Shown: positions 1 through 7,083 of the stretch, in pieces
Layout of the letters: each line of letters begins with the position of its first letter
How positions within the stretch are numbered: the stretch's first letter is position 1
DNA from: an uncultured Clostridia bacterium
GTDB taxonomy: Bacteria > Bacillota > Clostridia > Christensenellales > Borkfalkiaceae
Direction of reading: 5' to 3'
NCBI GenBank assembly: GCA_947630115.1
Contig: CANRGG010000005.1
Location: forward strand, 1-64,000
DNA: 64,000 nucleotides
Translations under genes and position numbers: made by a program
The notes under the pieces: model-generated
What the model was told of the DNA's origin: nothing
The model's database searches: none
Seen by the model: the letters and a program-made list of their open reading frames with translations, nothing else

Positions 1-2
1 TC

Positions 3-272
3 CGGCTCGTCATGTTGCTGATCGCGGGGAGCGTCGGCACCTATGGGATCCTGCTCGTGACGGCGTTCATCCTGCTTTATCTCGTGACGACCGATAACTA
101 CGGCACGCCGGTGCTCGCCCCCTTCTCGCCGATGATCGGGCGGGATCTGCGCGATTCCCTCGTCAAATACAATCTCGGCTCGCTCGATCTGCGGCCGAAA
201 ACGATCGGGAGCGAAAACCGGCGGCGGATCAAGCGGGAAAAAGAGAAGAAAAAGGAGAATGAAGATGAATAA
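3..272 (+). CDS. gerAA: Spore germination protein GerAA family, C-terminal fragment (5' end outside window)
   Basis: Hydrophobic C-terminus followed by APFSPMIGRDLRDSLVK and a basic tail, typical of the GerA A subunit; immediately upstream of GerAB- and GerAC-like ORFs; frame open to the window edge. Confidence 0.8.
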   Translation, partial: RLVMLLIAGSVGTYGILLVTAFILLYLVTTDNYGTPVLAPFSPMIGRDLRDSLVKYNLGSLDLRPKTIGSENRRRIKREKEKKKENEDE

Positions 273-1341
273 AATTTCCGCGCGGCAGCTTTATTTCTTT
301 CTCGCCTGCGTCGCGCCGATCGGCAAGCTCGTCATCATGCCGTCGCGGCTCGCGGTCTATTCGGGCAACGATCTGCTCCTGCCCGTTCTGTTCCATTATC
401 TGATCCAGGCGGCGGTCATCTTCGCCGTTCTGCTCCTTGCAAAGCGCGGCATGAGCCTCTTCGAAATGCTCGAAAATTCGCTCGGGAAGATCGCCGCGTC
501 CTGCATTGTGCTGCTTTTGTCCGCCTTCTTACTCTTTGCGGCGTTTTTGCCCCTGATCGAACAAAAAGTGTTCGTCCAGGGGACCTTTTACGATACCATT
601 CCCTCGCTCGTCGCCTTCGCCCCCTTCTTCCCGCTCGCGGCCTATCTCTGCTCCAAACCGCTCTCCTCTTACGGGCGCACTTGGGATCTGCTCGGCCCCA
701 TCGCGCTCGTGGGGCTCGTCGGCATTCTTCTGTTGTCCTTTACGGAGACCGACCTCGGCGCGCTACTGCCCGTCGGCTCCTCGGGCGCCAAGGGAATTCT
801 GAGCGGGACAGGGTACACCTTCTGCTGGTTTTTCGATTCCCTCTTCCTGCTTTTCCTGCTCGGCAAGATCGACTATCAAAAGGGCATGGCGTGGAAGGGC
901 GCCCTCTTCTATTTTTTGGGCGGGCTTGCGGCGATCCTCTTCATTGCGGTCTTTTACGGGATCTTCCAGGAGACGGCGATCAACCAGCTCTTCGCCTTCG
1001 CCAAGACGAGCGTCTTTTTCTCGGGGATCACCGTTCTCGGACGGGTGGATTTCATCTTTATTTATGCGCTCGCGTTCGTTCTGATCTTCTACTGCACCCT
1101 GCCCTTGCAGGCGGGCGTCGAAGGGATCCTGCAAGTTTTCGGCAGGAAGCGCTATCTGCCCACCATTCTGGCGGTCGCGGTGACCGGCTTGCTCGTCGTG
1201 CTCATGATCGTCTTTGACTATCGCTTCGGGCAGGTCATGCATTTTGTTTCGGAAAAGGTGTTCTGGATCTTTCCCGTCTTTACCGTCGCCGTGCCGCTTT
1301 TGTGTCTGTTTTTGAGGAGGAAACCCGTTGAAAGCGCGTAA
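265..1341 (+). CDS. gerAB: Spore germination permease GerAB family
   Basis: Multi-TM protein MNKISARQLYFFLACVAPIGKLVIMPSRLAVYSG...; SD aaaggag suits ATG 265 better than ATG 259; gerA operon context. Confidence 0.85.
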   Translation: MNKISARQLYFFLACVAPIGKLVIMPSRLAVYSGNDLLLPVLFHYLIQAAVIFAVLLLAKRGMSLFEMLENSLGKIAASCIVLLLSAFLLFAAFLPLIEQKVFVQGTFYDTIPSLVAFAPFFPLAAYLCSKPLSSYGRTWDLLGPIALVGLVGILLLSFTETDLGALLPVGSSGAKGILSGTGYTFCWFFDSLFLLFLLGKIDYQKGMAWKGALFYFLGGLAAILFIAVFYGIFQETAINQLFAFAKTSVFFSGITVLGRVDFIFIYALAFVLIFYCTLPLQAGVEGILQVFGRKRYLPTILAVAVTGLLVVLMIVFDYRFGQVMHFVSEKVFWIFPVFTVAVPLLCLFLRRKPVESA

Positions 1342-2551
1342 ATTTCTGAAAACGCTGCCCATGAAGTTCTATCTGTTGCTGCTCGGGCTCATCCTCTTTT
1401 CCTTTTTCTCCAACGACTTCGGTCTCGTCGACATCCAAAAGACGGCGGTCATCCTCGCGGCCGGGATCGACAAGACGGAGGAGGGCTTCTCCCTCACCGC
1501 GCAGATCGCCGTGCCCAAGGGCAGCGACCGCTCGCAGGGAGGCACTTCGAGCGTGGACATCGAGTCGGAGGGCGCGACCGTCTCCGACTGCGTTTCCAAT
1601 ATCTTTTCGGAGACGGGCTGGGTGCCCAAGCTCGTGTTCATCAATCTCATCGTGATCGGCGAAGAGGCGGCGAAAGAGGACGTCATCTCCTATCTGAACT
1701 ACTTCATGAGAAACGAATACATGAACGACTCCTGCTATCTCGCCGTCTGCGAGGGAAAGGCGCACGATCTGCTCACTTCCAAGAGCGCGACCGACGACAC
1801 GTCCGCGCTCGCCATCCAGAAACTCTTCTCAAACGCCGCCGAAAAGACGGGAAAAGTCATGCCGAACAACCTGAAAGATTTTTCGATCGGATACTACGGC
1901 GTGTCGAAGAGCGGCTATCTTCCCTATCTCCGCTCGCAGAGCCAAAAGGGCGCCGAACATAGTCCCTCTCCCGGCACGGGCGAATCGGGGGGCGGCTCTT
2001 CGAGCTCTTCTTCGGGCTCCTCTTCGGGCGCTTCGGGCGACAAGGACGAGAAAGTCTACATCGCCGAGGAGACCGCCCTCTTTTCGGAGGGCAAACTCGT
2101 CGCAATCCTGCCGCGCGAACAGACGCTTGCATTCAGCATGTTGAGCGGAAACATCGTCTCGGGGACCTTCAACGCCAAAGAAAAGGACGGGAAGGCGGTG
2201 ACGCTCGCGGTCATCGAGAACAAGGGCGGGGTGTCGCTCGACATGAGCGGCGCGCCGCGCGTCAAAATGCAAATCGACCTCACGGTCCGTCTTTGCTGCC
2301 GCGGAACGACCGCCCCCATTGAGGACATCTCCGAGGACGACGTGAGCGAAGAGCTGCTCGAAAGCGCGAAAGAGGTCCTCTCGCAGTACGTGGCCGATCT
2401 CTGGGAGACGGGCAAAAAGAGCGGCTGCGACCTCTTCCATCTGCGACGCGATCTGTACCGCGCGTCCCTCAAAAAATACAAGGAATGGAAGGATTTCCTC
2501 CCCGAGGTGGCGGAGCCCGAGATCAAAACGGAAGTCAAATCCTTGAAATGA
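1328..2551 (+). CDS. gerAC: Ger(x)C-family spore germination protein (GerAC), with a Ser/Gly-rich insertion
   Basis: N-terminal TM and VDIQKTAVILAAGIDKTEEGFSLTAQIAVPKG typical of GerAC; TTG start overlaps gerAB end; low-complexity GESGGGSSSSSSGSSSGASG insert. Confidence 0.85.
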   Translation: MKARKFLKTLPMKFYLLLLGLILFSFFSNDFGLVDIQKTAVILAAGIDKTEEGFSLTAQIAVPKGSDRSQGGTSSVDIESEGATVSDCVSNIFSETGWVPKLVFINLIVIGEEAAKEDVISYLNYFMRNEYMNDSCYLAVCEGKAHDLLTSKSATDDTSALAIQKLFSNAAEKTGKVMPNNLKDFSIGYYGVSKSGYLPYLRSQSQKGAEHSPSPGTGESGGGSSSSSSGSSSGASGDKDEKVYIAEETALFSEGKLVAILPREQTLAFSMLSGNIVSGTFNAKEKDGKAVTLAVIENKGGVSLDMSGAPRVKMQIDLTVRLCCRGTTAPIEDISEDDVSEELLESAKEVLSQYVADLWETGKKSGCDLFHLRRDLYRASLKKYKEWKDFLPEVAEPEIKTEVKSLK

Positions 2552-2584
2552 AAAAATTTCCGGAAAAAATTTTTGAAAAACCCC

Positions 2585-2612
2585 TTGACAAACGAAAAAT
2601 ACCTGTTATAAT
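2585..2612 (+). promoter_or_regulatory. Near-perfect sigma-A promoter TTGACA-N16-TATAAT
   Basis: TTGACA at 2585-2590 and TATAAT at 2607-2612; nearest conventional gene (spoIIE) starts 740 bp downstream. Confidence 0.8.
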
Positions 2613-2672
2613 GGAATTACAAGGAGCAAGAAAGGAACAAAAAAAGTGAATCTGTAACAGGAGGATACTCCA

Positions 2673-2693
2673 ATGGGCCATCAAGCCGGTTAA
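2673..2693 (+). CDS. Candidate micro-ORF 1 (MGHQAG*)
   Basis: AGGAGG 8 nt upstream of ATG; related to micro-ORF 2; translation unproven. Confidence 0.35.
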   Translation: MGHQAG

Positions 2694-2727
2694 TCGACCA
2701 AAATGAAGGAAAAGGAGGGCGACTCCG

Positions 2728-2748
2728 ATGGGCAATCCGATCGGTTGA
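2728..2748 (+). CDS. Candidate micro-ORF 2 (MGNPIG*)
   Basis: AGGAGG 9 nt upstream of ATG; same length and related nucleotide context (ACTCC-R-ATGGGC...CGGTT) as micro-ORF 1. Confidence 0.35.
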   Translation: MGNPIG

Positions 2749-2821
2749 AAGAGACCGCGGGAAATATCCCGCAAGAGGCGCGAGGACGCGCCGGGAAATC
2801 TTTTCGGGGAGGTGGTGTGCG

Positions 2822-2890
2822 ATGAAATTCGGAACATATCCCGGAGGAAAGACGAACCCAAAAAGGAGGACAGACCGATGTACCGTTTGA
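2822..2890 (+). CDS. Candidate micro-ORF 3 (MKFGTYPGGKTNPKRRTDRCTV*)
   Basis: GGGAGG 9 nt upstream of ATG. Confidence 0.3.
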   Translation: MKFGTYPGGKTNPKRRTDRCTV

Positions 2891-2910
2891 CGAGAGGAGT
2901 TTCTGGGTAA
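2878..2910 (+). CDS. Candidate micro-ORF 4 (MYRLTRGVSG*)
   Basis: AGGAGG 8 nt upstream of ATG; overlaps the end of micro-ORF 3. In-frame sequence after the stop is hydrophobic (AGKIPWIGAGLLGAAAVSGKG). Confidence 0.3.
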   Translation: MYRLTRGVSG

Positions 2911-3056
2911 GCCGGAAAAATTCCATGGATCGGCGCCGGGCTCTTGGGCGCCGCGGCCGTGAGCGGCAAGGGAAAGACCGTTCCGGGCTTTGAAAGAAGC
3001 TCCGTCCGTCCCGCAAGGGGCGGAGGCGAATCGCCGAATACAATCGAATCAATCGG

Positions 3057-3089
3057 GGCGCACCGCGGCTTTGCGGGGCGCCTTTTCTT
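3057..3089 (+). terminator. Rho-independent terminator, copy A
   Basis: GGCGC-a-CCGC-GGCTTT-GCGG-g-GCGCC-TTTTCTT. Confidence 0.75.
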
Positions 3090-3170
3090 CGGCGTTTTCG
3101 AGGGAAAACGGCTTTCAACCTTCTCGCAAGGGGCGGAGGCGAATCGCCGAATTACAATCGAATCAATCGG

Positions 3171-3203
3171 GGCGCACCGCGGCTTTGCGGGGCGCCTTTT
3201 CTT
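3171..3203 (+). terminator. Rho-independent terminator, copy B
   Basis: Same hairpin and T-tract in the second repeat copy. Confidence 0.75.
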
Positions 3204-3352
3204 CGGCGTTTTCAGGGGAAAACGGCTTTTCGGACCTTCTCGCAAAAGTCCGCGCTTGTTTTTCCCGAAATTCCGACATACAAAGACATGATCAGCCCCT
3301 CTTTGCGCGCATTTTTTCTTTATAATTGGAGAAAACGCTTTGAGGTGGTTTG

Positions 3353-5638
3353 ATGAAAAAACCAAAGGTCCGGATCCCTGCCGGCATTCTGCCCTCCGCC
3401 GGGAAATATCTCCTGCTGCTGCTCGGGATGATCCTGATGAATTTTGCGCTTCCCGCGCATGAACCCTTTTCCTTTCCGCTTTATTATGCCGCGCTCTGCT
3501 ATGGGTTCGACCCCATTCTCACGAGCGCGGAATATCTGTTTTCCTCGATCGTCTCCCTCGACCTCTTCGCGACCCTCTCCGCGCTGACTCAAGCCGCCAT
3601 GTTGCTCCTCATCTTTGCGCTCTACCGCAGGATCCGCAAAAAGATGAAACTGGAACGGCTCGCCTTCGTTGCGGCGGCGCAGATCCCCTTCGTTTTGCTC
3701 TTTCCCCTCGAGGGCTATGCGATCTTTCCCTTCCCCGCGATCTGGCAGAAGGTGATTATCGCATTTTTTCTCTTCGTCCTGTCCGTCTTTTCGGAGGGCG
3801 CCCTCTATTCCCTTCTTCGCCGCGCCTTCCGCTGCCGTCTGACCGCGGGCCAGCTGGCGGAGATCCTCCTCTTTTCAGTGGTCCTCGGGCTGGGCGTCTG
3901 CGGCGCGCTGGGCGAAACGGTGTATCTTTGCATTTCGCTCTCCGCCCTGCTCATCGCGGCGATCCTTCTCAAAAGTTCTCCCGCGGTGCCCTTTGCGGCG
4001 GCGCTCTCCGTCCCCCTCTGCTTTCTCCATGCGAGCGCGCTGCCCCTTGCCGAGTTCACCCTGTACGGCTGTTTTTCTTTGCTCTTCGTCGCCTATGGCA
4101 AGCTCCCGGCGGTTCTCGGCTTTACTCTGACCTACATCGCCTCCAAATATTTCGAAGGCCTTTACTTCGAAGGCGCCGTCCCCATCCTTCTGGGGCTTCT
4201 CCCCTGCTTTCTTGCGGCGGCGGCTGCGCTGCTTCTCAACGAAAAATTCTACAAAAAAGCCAAACACACCCTGCTTTTTTACCGCGAACGCGCCCTGCCG
4301 CGGATTGCGATCAACCGGAACCGCCGCGCCGTCGGGGAACGGCTGTATGAAGTCTCTTCCCTCTTCCGCGAGATCGAAAATGCCTTTGCCGAGGACGAAC
4401 AGGAGGACAATACCTGTGCAGTCATCACCGACCGGCTGAAAAACACCCTCTGTCTGAACTGCCCCGGACGGCGCAGATGTGAAGAGAGCGGCGCCTTTGC
4501 GGGAATGGACAAGCTCGTGGCGATCGGCTATGCGAAGGGACAGGTGAGTTTGGTCGATCTCCCCTCCGACCTCGGCTCGGTCTGCGGGAATACCGCGGGG
4601 CTTCTCTTTTCCGCCAACAAACTGCTCGCGACCTACCGCGCCGCGGCGAAGGAGCTTGCGGGGGCGCGGGAGAGCCGCCGGCTGCTTGCCCAGCAGGCGC
4701 ACGGGGTGAGCGAGATCCTGAAAGACATTGCCCTCGAACAGGGGGAGGAATATTCCTTCTCGGAGGGCGAGAGCGCCCTTTCCGCCGCCCTTGCGACGGC
4801 GGGCATCTTGAGCTCGGAGATCTTCGTCTACGGCGACGGGAACTCCCTCACCGTGAGCATGACGCTCGCCTCCAACGTGAACGGGAAGCGGCTCTGCGCG
4901 GTCGCGGGCAAGGCGCTGGGCACACCGCTGTCCCTTGCCGAGAAGATCCCCCTCGCGCCCAATCGCACCTGCTACATTCTGCGGCGCAAGCCGGAATTCG
5001 ACGCTGCGTTCGGCGTGGCGACCCTTCCCAAAGAGGGAGAGACCGCCTGCGGCGACGCCTATTCCATTCTGAAGATCGACGAGCGGCGGTTCCTCGTCGC
5101 GCTCTCGGACGGCATGGGCAGCGGCGAAGCCGCCCGCGACGTCTCCGACAAGACGCTCAACCTGCTCGAGAGCTTTTATAAGGCGAAAATGCCCTCGGAA
5201 ACGGTGCTTTCGACCGTAAACCGCCTCATCGCCTTCTCGCCCGAAGAGACCTTCGCCTGTCTTGATCTTGCGGCGGTCGATCTCGACACGGGGGAAGCGG
5301 ACGTCGTCAAGATCGGCTCGCCCGTCGGCTTCATTCTCTCGGAGGAGGAGCTGCGCGTTCTGGAGGGCGACTCGCTGCCGATGGGCATGCTCGAAGCGGT
5401 CCACCCCTCGACTTTGCGCGCGCAGATGGGAGAAAACGATTTCATGCTCTTTATGAGCGACGGCGTGACCTCTTCTTTCGGCTCTTCGGCCGATCTTTAC
5501 GGATATCTGAGCAACCTGCGCCCGATCAACCCGCAGTCGCTTGCGGAGGAGATCCTGCAAAACGCTCTTTCTCGGCGGCAGGGGCACGCCGAGGACGACA
5601 TGACCGTTGTCGCCGTGAAACTGATGAAATCGGCATGA
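3353..5638 (+). CDS. spoIIE: Stage II sporulation protein E (PP2C-type phosphatase with multi-TM N-terminus)
   Basis: N-terminal membrane region plus C-terminal PP2C/SpoIIE domain (GDAYSILKIDERRFLVALSDGMGSGEAARDVS...ENDFMLFMSDGV...AEDDMTVVAVKL); SD gaggtgg before ATG 3353. Confidence 0.93.
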   Translation: MKKPKVRIPAGILPSAGKYLLLLLGMILMNFALPAHEPFSFPLYYAALCYGFDPILTSAEYLFSSIVSLDLFATLSALTQAAMLLLIFALYRRIRKKMKLERLAFVAAAQIPFVLLFPLEGYAIFPFPAIWQKVIIAFFLFVLSVFSEGALYSLLRRAFRCRLTAGQLAEILLFSVVLGLGVCGALGETVYLCISLSALLIAAILLKSSPAVPFAAALSVPLCFLHASALPLAEFTLYGCFSLLFVAYGKLPAVLGFTLTYIASKYFEGLYFEGAVPILLGLLPCFLAAAAALLLNEKFYKKAKHTLLFYRERALPRIAINRNRRAVGERLYEVSSLFREIENAFAEDEQEDNTCAVITDRLKNTLCLNCPGRRRCEESGAFAGMDKLVAIGYAKGQVSLVDLPSDLGSVCGNTAGLLFSANKLLATYRAAAKELAGARESRRLLAQQAHGVSEILKDIALEQGEEYSFSEGESALSAALATAGILSSEIFVYGDGNSLTVSMTLASNVNGKRLCAVAGKALGTPLSLAEKIPLAPNRTCYILRRKPEFDAAFGVATLPKEGETACGDAYSILKIDERRFLVALSDGMGSGEAARDVSDKTLNLLESFYKAKMPSETVLSTVNRLIAFSPEETFACLDLAAVDLDTGEADVVKIGSPVGFILSEEELRVLEGDSLPMGMLEAVHPSTLRAQMGENDFMLFMSDGVTSSFGSSADLYGYLSNLRPINPQSLAEEILQNALSRRQGHAEDDMTVVAVKLMKSA

Positions 5639-5690
5639 CGGCCCGAAATTTGAAAAAGACGATTTTATGATAGGGAAGAAAGTTTGACGG

Positions 5691-5722
5691 ACGCGGCGCC
5701 CGAGGCATTCGCCTCGGGCGCC
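5691..5722. repeat. 32-bp terminator-like repeat, copy 1 (also 3' end of spoIIE and of the minus-strand gene)
   Basis: acgcggcgcccgaggcattcgcctcgggcgcc; identical at 6907-6938. Confidence 0.9.
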
Positions 5723-5728
5723 GCGTGT

Positions 5729-6604
5729 TTATAAGTTTATTTTGGTTGATAAAGTTGTCTCCTCTTCGTTCGTTTTGAATTCATTGGAACTTTTAATTAT
5801 ATTTTGAATTAGCTTTCTCTTCATGATCGCAGATGCGACCAATCCTGCGATCGCATGTCCTGCCAGAATAATAAAGATGATTGCGATCCCCCATGGATTT
5901 CCCATGAGTACAAATCGACTTTGAAACATCTCGTCAAGTGAAGTTGCCGATTTCACCTGCGCTCTCGCAACAATGATATACGCGATATAAAACCCCATCG
6001 TAAGCATAGCCGAGATTGCGCAGACGAGATACCCTCCCTTGTATTCTCTCCTTTTTTTCGCGCTATGTTTGATATTTCTGTAATACATCAATAGAGCATA
6101 GTCTTTGTCGAATAAAAACCGATAGGATTTCAGCGGCAAAAGGATCGAAAATAAAATCGTAATGAACATAAAAACCATGATCGCCATGGACAAAAATTGC
6201 AATGAGTCGAAACTTTTGCCTTTATGATCTTGAAATGCCCCGCTGATTTCCTCGAAAAAGGAAAAATTGACGCTTCCCAAGCTTTCTCCGAACAAATCAA
6301 GGCTTATTTTATAAAAAGGTGCGAATAACAAGACGAAAAATAAGATCGCGACCGCGATAAAAGAGAAAAAGCCTAAATATTCCGCCTTCGTCATCGTCCA
6401 GCGATAAGCGTCAAGCTCCCCTGTCTTCTTGATCTCGTTCATTTCGGCTTGGATTTTTCCGGGATCATCCTCTAAAAGATATAATAACCGCTCTCCGTAT
6501 GACCTTTTTAGCGATTTGATCAAAACGACTATCATCGGAACCAAAAGCCCGACACCGGTTAAGCCCATTATTACATACAATCCGTTTAACAATATATCCA
6601 TCAT
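5729..6604 (-). CDS. Multi-TM membrane protein, unknown function (AT-rich islet)
   Basis: Several hydrophobic segments. Track ORF starts at 6628, but that ATG abuts the -10 box; the ATG at 6604 has an upstream GGAGG. Confidence 0.7.
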   Translation of the reverse strand: MMDILLNGLYVIMGLTGVGLLVPMIVVLIKSLKRSYGERLLYLLEDDPGKIQAEMNEIKKTGELDAYRWTMTKAEYLGFFSFIAVAILFFVLLFAPFYKISLDLFGESLGSVNFSFFEEISGAFQDHKGKSFDSLQFLSMAIMVFMFITILFSILLPLKSYRFLFDKDYALLMYYRNIKHSAKKRREYKGGYLVCAISAMLTMGFYIAYIIVARAQVKSATSLDEMFQSRFVLMGNPWGIAIIFIILAGHAIAGLVASAIMKRKLIQNIIKSSNEFKTNEEETTLSTKINL

Positions 6605-6628
6605 TTGTTTTTTCCTCCGTTTTTTCAT

Positions 6629-6657
6629 ATTATATAGGACTTTTTCCTATATGTCAA
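6629..6657 (-). promoter_or_regulatory. Perfect consensus promoter TTGACA-N17-TATAAT (minus strand) with palindromic operator as its spacer
   Basis: TGTCAA 6652-6657 and ATTATA 6629-6634 (plus-strand reading); spacer lies within ATATAGGA-CTTTT-TCCTATAT. Confidence 0.85.
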
Positions 6658-6677
6658 GAAATTATCGGTAAATTTCC

Positions 6678-6683
6678 TATAAT
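6678..6683 (+). promoter_or_regulatory. -10 element (TATAAT) of the XRE gene, 7 nt before its ATG
   Basis: TATAAT at 6678-6683; ATG at 6690; no SD. Confidence 0.65.
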
Positions 6684-6689
6684 TTTATT

Positions 6690-6899
6690 ATGGATATTGC
6701 AAAGAAGGTCGGAGAAAATTTAAGACTTGCAAGAAAGGAAAAAGGAATTACGCAAACTCAACTTGCAAAGGAGCTGAAAAAATACCAACCCGACTACAGC
6801 GAATATGAAACGGGCAAAGTGGAGTTGGACTATGAAAAAATCGTTTATCTCTGCAGACGGCTTGAAATAACACCCAACGATCTTTTCGGATTTGATTAA
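6690..6899 (+). CDS. XRE-family HTH transcriptional regulator
   Basis: MDIAKKVGENLRLARKEKGITQTQLAKELKKYQPDYSEYETGKVELDYEKIVYLCRRLEITPNDLFGFD, classic Cro/C1 HTH. Confidence 0.9.
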   Translation: MDIAKKVGENLRLARKEKGITQTQLAKELKKYQPDYSEYETGKVELDYEKIVYLCRRLEITPNDLFGFD

Positions 6900-6906
6900 A
6901 ATGGAA

Positions 6907-6938
6907 ACGCGGCGCCCGAGGCATTCGCCTCGGGCGCC
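6907..6938. repeat. 32-bp terminator-like repeat, copy 2
   Basis: Identical to 5691-5722, directly repeated. Confidence 0.9.
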
Positions 6939-7021
6939 ACGTCTTTCCGCCGAAATAGCCCCGATCTTTGAGAAAGTTTTTTGCGCGTGGGGAAAAAATC
7001 TTCGAAACTGTTTTTTATCTC

Positions 7022-7050
7022 TTGAAAAATGGCGGGATTTGGTGTATAAT
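7022..7050 (+). promoter_or_regulatory. gpmI promoter TTGAAA-N17-TATAAT
   Basis: Elements at 7022-7027 and 7045-7050. Confidence 0.7.
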
Positions 7051-7083
7051 AAGGGGTGAATCCAGACAAAAAAGGACCTTTCT

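Larger units (their letters stand above)
2619..3090 (+). ncRNA. Candidate structured transcript (hairpin-rich), alternative or additional to the micro-ORFs
   Basis: Starts at a consensus promoter. Hairpins: GGAG-GATA-CTCC (2660-2671), GGAG-GGCGA-CTCC (2714-2726), GCGGGA-AATA-TCCCGC (2757-2772), GGCGCG-AGGA-CGCGCC (2777-2792), and a GCAA-tetraloop hairpin TCCGTCCC-GCAA-GGGGCGGA near 3005-3024. Ends in a terminator-like hairpin. Confidence 0.4.
3012..3240 (+). repeat. Two tandem copies of a ~113-bp unit, each carrying a terminator-like hairpin
   Basis: CGCAAGGGGCGGAGGCGAATCGCCGAAT(T)ACAATCGAATCAATCGGGGCGCACCGCGGCTTTGCGGGGCGCCTTTTCTTCGGCGTTTTC... starts at 3012 and 3125; nearly identical. Confidence 0.95.

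Noticed and set aside
2944-3325. Plus-strand ORFs containing repeated ESIGAHRGFAGRLFFGVF
   Set aside because: The repetition comes from the 113-bp terminator-bearing DNA repeat, and both frames run through terminator hairpins; coding unlikely.
3270-3330. Spo0A box upstream of spoIIE (TTCCGACA before TATAAT)
   Set aside because: Does not match the 0A-box consensus well and no good -35 is seen; not claimed.
2535-3365. 276-aa antisense ORF across the gerAC-spoIIE gap
   Set aside because: Low-complexity basic/Pro-rich reading of the repeat; opposite to the promoter and terminators.
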